A stretch of DNA of 64,000 bases, from NCBI GenBank assembly GCA_963789255.1, contig CAWBJW010000002.1, positions 1,674,001 through 1,738,000 on the forward strand, given 5' to 3'. Shown here piece after piece: positions 48,654 to 56,909 of the stretch (its first letter is position 1; the number at the start of each line of letters is the position of its first letter). The DNA comes from DATARH01 sp963789255 (lineage in GTDB: Bacteria; Pseudomonadota; Alphaproteobacteria; ATCC43930; CGMCC-115725). The position numbers were made by a program, and so were the translations under genes. Under the pieces are notes generated by a model that did not search any database, was not told the DNA's origin, and saw only the letters and a list, made by a program, of their open reading frames with translations.

Positions 48654-49436
48654 ATGGACACACTGGAGACCCGACTGGCCTCGCGGCCGCGCCATATCAG
48701 CGCCGAGGAATGGGCGGTGCGGGTCGATCTCGCGGCCTGCTACCGGCTGATCGCGCATTTCGGCTGGGACGATCTGGTGCTGACGCACAATTCGGCGCGC
48801 GTGCCGGGGACCACCGACCAGATGCTGATCAACCCCTCCGGGCTGATGTTCGACGAGATCACCGCCTCAAACATCCTAAAGGTCGATATGGACGGCAATC
48901 TGATCGAACCCTCGGAATACGAGCCGATCAATGCCGGCGTCGTTATCCACGGCGCGATCTATCTGGGCCGGCCCGACGTGCAATGCGTCGTCCACACCCA
49001 TACCGAGGCCGATATAGCGGTCGGCGCGCTCGAAGAGGGCCTCTTACCGCTCAGCCAATGGGCGATGCGCTTCTACAACCGGCTCGGCTATCACGATTAC
49101 GAAGGCGTCTCGCTCGACATGGACGAGCGCGAGCGGCTGCAGCACGACATCGCCGATCATCCGGTGCTGGTATTGCGCAACCACGGCCTGTTGGCGACCG
49201 GCCGCAACGTCGCCGAGGCGTTTTCGCTGACCTATCATTTCGAGCGCTCGGCCGAGGCTCAGCTGAAAATCCAGGCCGCGGTCGCCGCCGGCGCCAGGAT
49301 GGTGGTGCCGTCGCCGGAGACCTGCGAGCGCCAGGCGGCGCAGTTCTCCGGCAACATGCCACGGCTCCAGGGCCAGCGCGAATGGCCGGCCCTGCTGCGC
49401 CTGTGCGACAAGCTCGACCCGAGCTACCGCACCTGA
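48654..49436 (+). CDS. Class II aldolase/adducin family protein
   Basis: A 260-residue member of the zinc-dependent class II aldolase (FucA/AraD/adducin) family. Zinc ligands are visible: His-x-His in VVHTHTEADIAV and the later His in VLRNHGLLATG. INPSGLMFDEITASNIL and the Glu-rich motif AGVVIHGAIY are conserved. The fold is shared by fuculose-phosphate aldolase and by epimerases and decarboxylases, and this subgroup, common in Alphaproteobacteria, has no agreed substrate. Spacing to the upstream MITE-like element is 33 bp, so its native promoter may have been displaced. Confidence 0.88.
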   Translation: MDTLETRLASRPRHISAEEWAVRVDLAACYRLIAHFGWDDLVLTHNSARVPGTTDQMLINPSGLMFDEITASNILKVDMDGNLIEPSEYEPINAGVVIHGAIYLGRPDVQCVVHTHTEADIAVGALEEGLLPLSQWAMRFYNRLGYHDYEGVSLDMDERERLQHDIADHPVLVLRNHGLLATGRNVAEAFSLTYHFERSAEAQLKIQAAVAAGARMVVPSPETCERQAAQFSGNMPRLQGQREWPALLRLCDKLDPSYRT

Positions 49437-49497
49437 CGGTGCCGGCCGGCGCCGCCCCTCAACGGCAGCGGGGCGGCATCGGCGTTATCGCTCGAAC

Positions 49498-49869
49498 TCA
49501 GCGGCCCGCCAAGACGCGGGCCAGCTGGCTGACCGCTTCCTGGTGCTTTTCGTTCTGGATCTCGGAGAAGTTGCGGGCGATCTCCAAGAGCATGCGCTGA
49601 TGCGGCGTCGCCGCACGCGGGCCCTCCTCGCCCAGCCCCTCGTAGAAATAGGTGATCGGCGCATTGAGCACCCGGCCGATCTCGTATAGCCGGCCGGCCG
49701 ACACGCGGTTGATCCCGCGCTCGTATTTGTGCGCCTGCTGGTAGGTAACGCCGATCATTTCGGCGAGCTGTTGCTGGGTCAGCCCGAGCATGATGCGACG
49801 CTCGCGGATACGCGCTCCGACATGATCGTCGATCGCTGCGGTAGACCGGCCTCTTCTCGGCTTTGCCAT
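49498..49869 (-). CDS. XRE-family transcriptional regulator
   Basis: A 123-residue DNA-binding protein. The HTH is RIRERRIMLGLTQQQLAEMIG and VTYQQAHKYERGINRVSAGR, a sequence nearly invariant in a widespread alphaproteobacterial regulator family. The remaining C-terminal helix region (HQRMLLEIARNFSEIQNEKHQ) may mediate dimerisation. Target genes unknown; neighbours are the class II aldolase (convergent) and the SLC13 permease (same strand, 97 bp downstream of the permease stop). Confidence 0.88.
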   Translation of the reverse strand: MAKPRRGRSTAAIDDHVGARIRERRIMLGLTQQQLAEMIGVTYQQAHKYERGINRVSAGRLYEIGRVLNAPITYFYEGLGEEGPRAATPHQRMLLEIARNFSEIQNEKHQEAVSQLARVLAGR

Positions 49870-49966
49870 GTGATGTCACCTAAATTGTTCAGCCCGGGCG
49901 CACTCCCGCAGACGGACTCGTCCGGCCATTCCCGTCAACGCGAACAAGCCGCGGAAATTCCCAACC

Positions 49967-51793
49967 TCAATGTAGGGGCCAAAAGATCAGGATCAATGGA
50001 ACGCCGAGCGCGACAACGAGCAGCGACAGCGGCAGCCCGAGATGCCAATAATCGCCGAAGCGGTAGCCCCCCGGACCCAGCACGAGCGTATTGGACTGAT
50101 GGCCGATCGGCGACAGAAAATCAGAGCCGGCGCCGACCGAAACCGCCATCAGAAACGGATCGACATGATAGCCGAGTTTCTGGGCGAGGCTCGCGGCGAT
50201 CGGTCCCATGATCAACACGGCCGGGGCATGGTGCATAAGCGGGGTCATCAGCATGCTCGTGGCGAGGATCACGCCGAGTATGCCATAGGGCGGCAGCACC
50301 GCGGCGAGCTGCGCCAACCCGCTCGCGATCAGCCCGGCGGTGCCGGTCTTTGCCACCGCCTCGCCGACCGGGATCATCGCGCCGATCATGACCAGCATCG
50401 GCCATTCGATGGTGCCATAGATTTCGCCGACCGGGAGCAGCCGCAACAGCGCAATCGCGAGCGCCGCGGCAACAAAGGCGATTGCCGCCGGAACCAGCGC
50501 GCACCCGCTCGCGACCATCGCGGCGAGGAGAATGGCGAGCGGCAGGGCGAGCTGGCGAGGCCGGCCGAGCTTCAGCTGGCGCTCGGCGAGCGGCAGAACG
50601 CCGAGCACCGCGAGCGTGTCGTATAGCGAGTCGGCATAGCCCTGGAACACGATCACATCGCCGAGCTGGAAGCGCATGCGCCGCAGACGGGCGCGCGTTC
50701 GCCGCCCGCGCCGGCTGATCGCCAGAACGTTCACGCCGTGGCGCTCGCGCAGATGCAGCTCGGCGGCCGAGTGGCCGATCAGCCCGGAATCGGGCGTGAT
50801 CACGGCCTCGACCACCTCGATCTGGGTGAGCGGCACGCCAGCCTCCGGCGCGGCGGCCTGCCCGGCTTTCTCGACAGTCGCGGGGGCGGCGCTCGCCGGG
50901 GCCTCCTCGCCGCCGACCACTTCGAGATTACCGTCACGGGCAAGCTGCTCGATCGCCTGCGGCTCGGCCTCGACGACGAGCACGTCCTCGGCAAGGAGCC
51001 GCCAGCCGGCGCCCGGAACATAGCGGTTGGCGTCATCGCGGATCACCGCGGCGATCGAAACCGCGCCGCCCGACAGCTCCTCGACATCGCCGACGGTACG
51101 GCCGACATAGGCCGAGCCTTTGCCGACCCGCAACTCGCTGGTGTAATCCTCGAGCGAGAAAGCCTGGTCCGCGGCCCGGTTGCGCCGGCGCCGCGGGATC
51201 AGCCGCCAGCCGACCGCGAGGAACAGCACCCCGAACAGCGCGATCCCGGCGCCGACCGGGGCGAAATCGAACATCTTGAACGGCGCGCCGACGATGTTCT
51301 GCCGCACGCTCGAAATCAGCATGTTGGGCGCGGTGCCGACCAGCGTCATCGAGCCGCCGAGCAGCGAGGCGAAGGCGAGCGGCATCATAAACTCCGACGG
51401 CGAGCGGTCGCTGCGCCGCGCCACCTGCATCGCGGCCGGCAGGAAAATCGCCAAGGCGCCGACGTTTTTCATGAAAGCGGACAAGACGGCGACGCAGGCA
51501 ACGAGCACGCCGACCTGCAGCTCCTTCGACCGGAGCATCGGGTTCAGCCAGCGCAGCAAAATCTCGACCGCCCCCGATTGCCCGATCGCCGCGCTGACCA
51601 CCAGAGCCGCGGCGATCAACGGCAGCACCGGGTTGGCGAACCCGGAAAACGCGTGTTCGGCCGGCACCACCCCGGCCAGCACCGCGGCCATCAGCGCGAG
51701 GAGCGCGACCATGTCGTAGCGCAGGCGGTTCGACAGGAACAGGAGGACCATGCCGGCGAGGATGGCGAGCGTCACGATCTGATCGCGAGTCAT
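49967..51793 (-). CDS. SLC13-family permease with two RCK_C domains
   Basis: A 608-residue inner-membrane transporter of the divalent anion:Na+ symporter / arsenite permease superfamily. The first helices (IVTLAILAGMVLLFLSN, RYDMVALLALMAAVLAGVVP) lead to GTAPNMLISS, a conserved loop. Two cytoplasmic TrkA-C/RCK_C domains (about residues 200-390; VGRTVGDVEELSGGAVSIAAV and GLIGHSAAELHLRERHGVNV) interrupt the helices, and GSDFLSPIGHQSNTLVLGPG marks the second half. Such proteins are often annotated as sulfate or dicarboxylate carriers; substrate is unproven. Divergent from the dehydratase gene. Confidence 0.9.
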   Translation of the reverse strand: MTRDQIVTLAILAGMVLLFLSNRLRYDMVALLALMAAVLAGVVPAEHAFSGFANPVLPLIAAALVVSAAIGQSGAVEILLRWLNPMLRSKELQVGVLVACVAVLSAFMKNVGALAIFLPAAMQVARRSDRSPSEFMMPLAFASLLGGSMTLVGTAPNMLISSVRQNIVGAPFKMFDFAPVGAGIALFGVLFLAVGWRLIPRRRRNRAADQAFSLEDYTSELRVGKGSAYVGRTVGDVEELSGGAVSIAAVIRDDANRYVPGAGWRLLAEDVLVVEAEPQAIEQLARDGNLEVVGGEEAPASAAPATVEKAGQAAAPEAGVPLTQIEVVEAVITPDSGLIGHSAAELHLRERHGVNVLAISRRGRRTRARLRRMRFQLGDVIVFQGYADSLYDTLAVLGVLPLAERQLKLGRPRQLALPLAILLAAMVASGCALVPAAIAFVAAALAIALLRLLPVGEIYGTIEWPMLVMIGAMIPVGEAVAKTGTAGLIASGLAQLAAVLPPYGILGVILATSMLMTPLMHHAPAVLIMGPIAASLAQKLGYHVDPFLMAVSVGAGSDFLSPIGHQSNTLVLGPGGYRFGDYWHLGLPLSLLVVALGVPLILIFWPLH

Positions 51794-51931
51794 GGACCAC
51801 CAACACGGCCGGGGCACAAACGTCCGCGGGATTATGCCGCCCGCTGTGGCGCGCAACTGGCAACTCGGCGCTTGCCGCCGCGCCCGCCGGGGCGGCAAGT
51901 TAGGGCAATCCGCGTTGCGAAAGGCATCCCG

Positions 51932-53656
51932 ATGACCGAACCGGCCGGCATTGCCCGTCATGGCTTGTCCCTGGGCCTCACCAACTATGGCGACCCCGAT
52001 TTCGCGCTCTATCTGCGGCGCTCGTTCGCCCGCTCGATGGGCTACTCGATGGCGATGCTGCAGAAGCCGGTGATCGGCATCGCCGACACTTCTTCCGGCT
52101 TCAACAACTGCCACCGCCATTTCCCCGAACTGATTGACGCGGTGAAGCGCGGGGTTTTCGCCGCCGGCGGGTTGCCGCTGGTCTTCCCGACGATTTCATT
52201 GGGCGAGGTTTTTCTCAACCCGACCAGCCTGATGTTCCGCAACCTGATGGCGATGGACACCGAGGAGATGATCCGCGCCCAGCCGATGGACGCGGTCGTT
52301 CTGGTCGGCGGCTGTGACAAGACCGTGCCGGCGCAGCTGATGGGCGCGATTTCGGCGAACCGACCGGCGATCGGGCTGGTCGCCGGGCCGATGCTGACCT
52401 CGCGCTGGGGCGGCGAGCGGCTCGGCGCCTGCACCGATTGCCGCCGGTTCTGGGCCAAGTATCGCGCCGGCGAGGTGAGCGACGCGGAAATCGGCGAGAT
52501 CGAAGGCAATCTCGCGACCACCGCCGGGACCTGCGCCGTCATGGGCACGGCAAGCACGATGGCCTCGCTGGTCGAGGCGCTCGGCATGATCCTGCCGGGC
52601 AGCGCGGCGATCCCGGCGGTGCATGCCGACCGGCTGCGCGCCGCCGAGGCGACGGGGCACGCCGCGATGCGGCTCGCCGCGACAAAGCTCACCCCCGACC
52701 GCATCGTCACCCCCGATGCGGTCGAGAACGCGCTGCGCGTCTTGATGGCGATCGGCGGCTCGACCAACGCGGTCCTGCACCTGACCGCGATCGCCGGCCG
52801 CGCCGGCATCGAGGTCGATCTGAGACGCCTCAACGAGATCAGCGATTCGACCCCGGTCCTGGTCGATCTGAAGCCGACCGGGCCCTATTACATGGAGGAT
52901 CTGTTCGCCGCCGGCGGCATCGGCGCGGTGTTGCGCGAGCTGACGCCGCTGTTGCACCTCGATTGCCTGACCGTCGCCGGCGAGACGCTGGGCGAGCGCC
53001 TGGCGGCGCCGGCCGACCGCCGGGTGGACCGCGACGTGGTGCGGCCGCTGGCGGAGCCGCTGCAGCCGGTCGGCGGGCTCGTCGCGCTGTTCGGCTCGCT
53101 CGCCCCGAAGGGCGCGATCTTCAAGCGCTCCGCCGCCGACCCCAGGCTGTTCGAGAAGGAAGGCCGTGCGGTGGTCTTCACCTCGCTCGAGGACCTGTCG
53201 GCGCGCATTGACGACCCCGATCTCGATGTGACGCCCGACGATTTCCTGGTGTTGCAGAACGCCGGCCCGCTGTCATCGTCGGGGATGCCCGAGGCCGGCT
53301 ATCTGCCGATCCCGGCAAAGCTGGCGCGCGCCGGGGTCCGGGACATGGTGCGCATCTCCGACGCGCGGATGAGCGGCACCGCCTACGGCTCGATCGTCTT
53401 GCATGTGACGCCGGACGCGGCATCGGGCGGGCCGCTCGCGAAGGTGCGCAACGGCGACCGCATCCGCCTCTCGGTCAACCAGCGCCGCATCGATCTCCTG
53501 GTCGCGCCCGACGAACTGGCGCGCCGCAAGATCGCGCCGGCGCCGGTGCCGGAGCGCGGCTATGCCCGGCTCTACCGCCGCGAGATATTGCAGGCCGACC
53601 GCGGCTGCGATTTCGATTTCCTGCGCCAGCACCCGCTCGGCGACGGGCGCGCGTGA
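51932..53656 (+). CDS. IlvD/EDD-family dehydratase (sugar-acid type)
   Basis: A 574-residue Fe-S dehydratase. Cluster Cys residues are in VGGCDKTVPAQLMGA, GACTDCRRFWAKYRAGE and TTAGTCAVMGTASTM. The CTDCRR.W..YRAGE block is characteristic of the L-arabinonate/D-xylonate-like branch rather than dihydroxy-acid dehydratase for valine biosynthesis, so a 2-keto-3-deoxy sugar acid is the probable product. ATG 51932 begins MTEPAGIARHGLSLGLTNYG. It is divergent from the SLC13 permease, which could import its substrate (inference). Confidence 0.9.
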   Translation: MTEPAGIARHGLSLGLTNYGDPDFALYLRRSFARSMGYSMAMLQKPVIGIADTSSGFNNCHRHFPELIDAVKRGVFAAGGLPLVFPTISLGEVFLNPTSLMFRNLMAMDTEEMIRAQPMDAVVLVGGCDKTVPAQLMGAISANRPAIGLVAGPMLTSRWGGERLGACTDCRRFWAKYRAGEVSDAEIGEIEGNLATTAGTCAVMGTASTMASLVEALGMILPGSAAIPAVHADRLRAAEATGHAAMRLAATKLTPDRIVTPDAVENALRVLMAIGGSTNAVLHLTAIAGRAGIEVDLRRLNEISDSTPVLVDLKPTGPYYMEDLFAAGGIGAVLRELTPLLHLDCLTVAGETLGERLAAPADRRVDRDVVRPLAEPLQPVGGLVALFGSLAPKGAIFKRSAADPRLFEKEGRAVVFTSLEDLSARIDDPDLDVTPDDFLVLQNAGPLSSSGMPEAGYLPIPAKLARAGVRDMVRISDARMSGTAYGSIVLHVTPDAASGGPLAKVRNGDRIRLSVNQRRIDLLVAPDELARRKIAPAPVPERGYARLYRREILQADRGCDFDFLRQHPLGDGRA

Positions 53657-53677
53657 GGCAGCTGCACAACCGTTGCG

Positions 53678-53793
53678 CGTGCTTCGAGACGCGCTCTGCG
53701 AGCGCTCCTCAGCATGACGTTCGATTGAAGATGGCATAAAAGAATAACGTCATCCTGAGGAGCCCGCATCGCGGGCGTCTCGAAGGACGCACG
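53678..53793. repeat. Long imperfect palindromic repeat
   Basis: CGTGCTTCGAGACGC...GCTCCTCAGCATGACG (53678-53721) is mirrored by CGTCATCCTGAGGAGC...GCGTCTCGAAGGACGCACG (53749-53793) around a 27-nt A/T-rich centre. This layout, CTCAG.ATGACG with TTCGAGACGC, matches a dispersed palindrome class I know from rhizobial and related genomes. It separates the dehydratase and dioxygenase transcription units. Confidence 0.65.
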
Positions 53794-53827
53794 GCGCTGT
53801 TACGGTAACCGCGAAGGCAAGACAGAC

Positions 53828-54728
53828 ATGCCGATAACGATAAGCCCGCTCACCCCGGTCTTCGCCGGCGAGGTTGCCGGGATCGACTGCCGCCGGCCGC
53901 TCGATCCCGATGAGGTGGCCGCGATCGAAGCCGGCATGGACCGCTATGCCGTGCTGGTGTTCCGCGACCAGCCGCTCGACGACGAGCAGCAGACTCGCCT
54001 TCACCCGCCAGTTCGGCCCGCTCGAAAGCTACGCGGCGCCCGGGCATATCCGCCGGCCCCAGGAGCAGCGGCTCGGCTCGGGTATCGCCGATTTCTCCAA
54101 CCTCGACAACAACGGCAACATCATCTCGGCCGAGGACCGGCTGTGGTTCTTCAAGCTCGGCGACCGGCTGTGGCATTCGGACAGCTCGTTCCGCCCGGTC
54201 CCGGCGAAGTATTCGCTGCTCTCCGGGCGAATCCTGCCGTCGTGGGGCGCCGACACCGAATTCGCCGACATGCGCGCCGCCTACGACGCGCTCGACGAGC
54301 GCACCAAGACCGAGATCGAGGATCTCGTCTGCGAGCATTCGCTGATCCATTCGCGCGCGGCGATCGGGTTTACCGACCTGACGGCGGACGAGATCGCGGC
54401 CTTCAAGCCGGTGCGCCAGCCGCTGGTGCGCACCCATCCGGCCACCGGGCGCAAGTCGCTGTTTCTCGCGTCGCACGCCGGCGCGATCGTCGGCTGGACG
54501 ATCCCCGAGGCGCAGATGTTCCTGCGCGACCTGACCGAGCACGCGACAAACCGGGAATTCGTCTACCGCCACCAATGGCGGGTCGGCGATCTGGTGATGT
54601 GGGACAACCGCCAGACGATGCACCGCGCCCGCCGCTTCGACCGCAACGAGGTGCGCGACGTGCGCCGCACCACGCTGGCCGGCGACATCGCAATCCCGGC
54701 GAACGCCGCGAGCGAACAGGTCGCGTGA
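53828..54728 (+). pseudogene. TauD/TfdA-family 2-oxoglutarate dioxygenase, frameshifted
   Basis: Fe(II)/2-oxoglutarate-dependent oxygenase of the 2,4-D dioxygenase-like branch. His-x-Asp is in LWHSDSSFRPVPAKYS, the distal His in MWDNRQTMHRARRF and the 2-oxoglutarate Arg in VRRTTLAGD. The frame breaks at 53991-53995: CAGCAGACTCGCC should be CAGCAGCTCGCC, giving EQQLAFTRQFGP, so one A has been gained inside AGCT. The corrected length is near 299 residues. Its stop overlaps the DUF924 start by one base (TGATG). Confidence 0.87.
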
Positions 54729-55342
54729 TGCCGCCGCTGCCGAAACGGGCGCAGGCCCTGCTCGATTTCTGGTTCGGGCCGCCGGGCGACCCGGAGCGCG
54801 AGCGCCACCGCGAGATCTGGTTCAAGAGCACCCCGGAGCACGACGCGCAGCTGCGCCAACTCTTTCTCGCGGACTACGAGCTTGCCATGGCCGGCGCGCT
54901 GGGCGATTGGGAGGCGACGCCGGAAGGCGCGCTCGCGCTATTGCTGCTGCTCGACCAGATCCCGCGCAACATCTTCCGCAATACGCCGCGCGCCTACACG
55001 ACCGACCCGATGGCGCGCGAAGCGGCCGACCGCGCCCTCGCCCGCGGCTTCGACATGCAGGTGCCGCCGGCCTGGCGCCTATTCTTCTACCTGCCGTTCC
55101 ACCACAGCGAAGAAATCGCCGACCAGCACCGTGCCATGGCCCTGTCCGAAAGGTTGCCCGGTCGCCCTGACCGCGGCGCAAACCGGCGCTACGGGCGGCC
55201 CTATCTCGACGTGATCGAGCGCTTCGGCCGCTTCCCGCACCGCAACGCGATCCTCGGCCGGACCTCGACGCCCGAGGAGGTCGCGTTTCTGGAGGAGGCG
55301 AACCGGCGCGTCGCGGCGGCAACCGAGGAGGGGCGAGCATGA
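54728..55342 (+). CDS. DUF924 family protein
   Basis: A 204-residue soluble helical protein. DUF924 hallmarks: LLDFWFGPPGDPERERHREIWF, LLLLDQIPRNIFRNTPRAY, FFYLPFHHSEEIADQ and VIERFGRFPHRNAILGR. Structures of the family show a TPR-like fold, but no biochemical function is established. It is translationally coupled on both sides: a 1-nt overlap with the dioxygenase and a 4-nt overlap (ATGA) with the SDR gene, so the three should be made together. Confidence 0.9.
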   Translation: MPPLPKRAQALLDFWFGPPGDPERERHREIWFKSTPEHDAQLRQLFLADYELAMAGALGDWEATPEGALALLLLLDQIPRNIFRNTPRAYTTDPMAREAADRALARGFDMQVPPAWRLFFYLPFHHSEEIADQHRAMALSERLPGRPDRGANRRYGRPYLDVIERFGRFPHRNAILGRTSTPEEVAFLEEANRRVAAATEEGRA

Positions 55343-56133
55343 ACCGGCTTGACGACAAGGTGGCGCTGATCTCCGGGGCATCGCGCGGCATCGGCGGCGA
55401 GAGCGCGCGGCTGATGGTCGAGGCCGGCGCCCGGGTCGCGATCGGCGATGTGCTCGACGAGCGCGGCCGCGAGACCGCCCGCGCCCTTGGCGAAGCGGCG
55501 CTTTACCTGCATCTCGACGTGACCAGCGAGGAGGATTGGAATGCCGCGATCGCCGCAATTGTCGGCCGTTTCGGCAGGCTCGACATCCTGGTCAACAATG
55601 CCGGGATCTTTCTCGGCAAGGATATCGAGGCGGCGACCCTGGTGGAATGGCAGCGCCTCAGCGCGGTCAATCTGACCGGCGTCTTTCTCGGCACCAAGCT
55701 TGCCCTGCCCGCCTTGCGCGAGGCGGCGCAACAGAGCCCGCACGGCAGCGCCATCGTCAACCTGGCCTCGACCGCCGGTCTCGTCGGCTCGACCCAGGAC
55801 CCGCTCTACTCGATGACCAAGGGCGGCGTCACGCTGTTCACCAAATCCGCCGCCCTCGAATTCGCCCGCAAGCGCTACCGCATCCGGGTCAATTCGGTGC
55901 ACCCCGGCACGATCGACACCGATATGGGCGACCAGGTTCTGGCGACCCGCGCGCGCAACCTCGGCACCAACGACATCGAGATGGCGCGCCGCCAAATCAT
56001 CGACCGGCTGCCGATTGGGCGCATGGGCACGCCTCTCGACATCGCCAAGGGGATCGTCTTTCTCGCCTCGGACGACGCCGCCTTCATGACAGGATCGGGC
56101 CTCGTCATCGACGGCGGCATTACCGCGCAGTAG
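55339..56133 (+). CDS. Short-chain dehydrogenase/reductase
   Basis: A 264-residue classical SDR using NAD(P). Cofactor motif ISGASRGIGGESA, Asp in AIGDVLDERG (favours NAD), NNAGIFLG, catalytic Ser in IVNLASTAG, and Tyr-x3-Lys in LYSMTKGG. The closing FMTGSGLVIDGGITAQ is typical. It is the last gene of the dioxygenase-DUF924-SDR unit, suggesting oxidation of an alcohol produced or processed by the same pathway (inference). Confidence 0.93.
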   Translation: MNRLDDKVALISGASRGIGGESARLMVEAGARVAIGDVLDERGRETARALGEAALYLHLDVTSEEDWNAAIAAIVGRFGRLDILVNNAGIFLGKDIEAATLVEWQRLSAVNLTGVFLGTKLALPALREAAQQSPHGSAIVNLASTAGLVGSTQDPLYSMTKGGVTLFTKSAALEFARKRYRIRVNSVHPGTIDTDMGDQVLATRARNLGTNDIEMARRQIIDRLPIGRMGTPLDIAKGIVFLASDDAAFMTGSGLVIDGGITAQ

Positions 56134-56146
56134 TCAGGACCGTTGA

Positions 56147-56575
56147 TCAGCAGCGGTTGACCCCGGAGTGGCGGCCCTGGCGGGCCAGGTCGAGGAACGC
56201 GGCCTTGATCCGGGCAAACAGGCGCGGCGGGATGAAGCCGTAGGCGAAGGTCCCGGGCCGGCCTGGAATTGGCTGGAGACCGGCGTTCGGCCACTCGTTG
56301 ACATTGTGCTCGGAGACGATCACCCAACACGGTCTGTCGTCGAGCCCGAGCGATTGCCGAACCTTCGGCGGGATCTCGATCCCCACTGCTGGCGTCGTCG
56401 GCGCCGAATGGGTTATCGGCAGGATGACGACAAAACGGGGGCGCGCGACCGAATCGCTGGCTGCGACAAGACACGCCGGGCGGTCCTTCCCCTGGTCACG
56501 GCCGGCGACCGCTTCCTCGCACCACAGATAGTCATAGCGGATGACGAGACCGGGGTCGGGATTCGGCAGCGCCAC
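56147..56575 (-). CDS. PemK/MazF-like toxin candidate
   Basis: A 142-residue protein resembling the extended PemK-like family: GLVIRYDYLWCEEA at the N-terminus, GKDRPACLVAASD, FVVILPITHSAP, IEIPPKVRQSLGL and WVIVSEHNVNEWP. These correspond to the beta-barrel of MazF/PemK endoribonucleases, though some residues differ from canonical MazF. It lies 10 bp downstream of a Phd-type antitoxin gene in the same orientation, which supports a toxin role. Confidence 0.7.
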   Translation of the reverse strand: MALPNPDPGLVIRYDYLWCEEAVAGRDQGKDRPACLVAASDSVARPRFVVILPITHSAPTTPAVGIEIPPKVRQSLGLDDRPCWVIVSEHNVNEWPNAGLQPIPGRPGTFAYGFIPPRLFARIKAAFLDLARQGRHSGVNRC

Positions 56576-56585
56576 GGAGGCCGGC

Positions 56586-56840
56586 TCACTCCATCAATTC
56601 GTCGAGATGCGCGTGTTCCGGTGCCATCTCGGCGCGCTCGACAGCGTCGATCACGATGCCGGCCGTGTCCCGCGTACGATGGCTCCGCCGCGCCGCCGCA
56701 ACGAGCCAGTCATAATGGTCGGCCGAGATCAACACGAGTTCCCGCCTTCCGTGCCGCGTTATCTCTACCGGCTCGCGCAACGCCCGGTGCTGAAACTCGC
56801 CGAACTTGCGCTGAAACTCGACCGCTGTTGTCTGCGCCAT
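56586..56840 (-). CDS. Phd/YefM-type antitoxin
   Basis: An 84-residue protein: MAQTTAVEFQRKFGEFQHRAL and VEITRHGRRELVLISADHYDWL are the Phd/YefM DNA-binding fold, and the acidic tail (VIDAVERAEMAPEHAHLDELME) is the likely toxin-binding part. The start at 56840 is chosen over 56861 because the family begins with this Met. It precedes the PemK-like gene, so the two form a type II module with an uncommon family combination. Confidence 0.82.
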   Translation of the reverse strand: MAQTTAVEFQRKFGEFQHRALREPVEITRHGRRELVLISADHYDWLVAAARRSHRTRDTAGIVIDAVERAEMAPEHAHLDELME

Positions 56841-56909
56841 GCTCGCCTCGAATATCGGCAACGGAATATCTGTAATATACGGAATGTCCGCCGTCTTGGA
56901 AAGCGTCGC

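Noticed and set aside
53678..53793. Rho-independent terminator after the dehydratase gene
   Set aside because: The structure is far longer than a terminator stem and lacks a T-run; it fits a dispersed palindromic repeat, although it may still affect termination.
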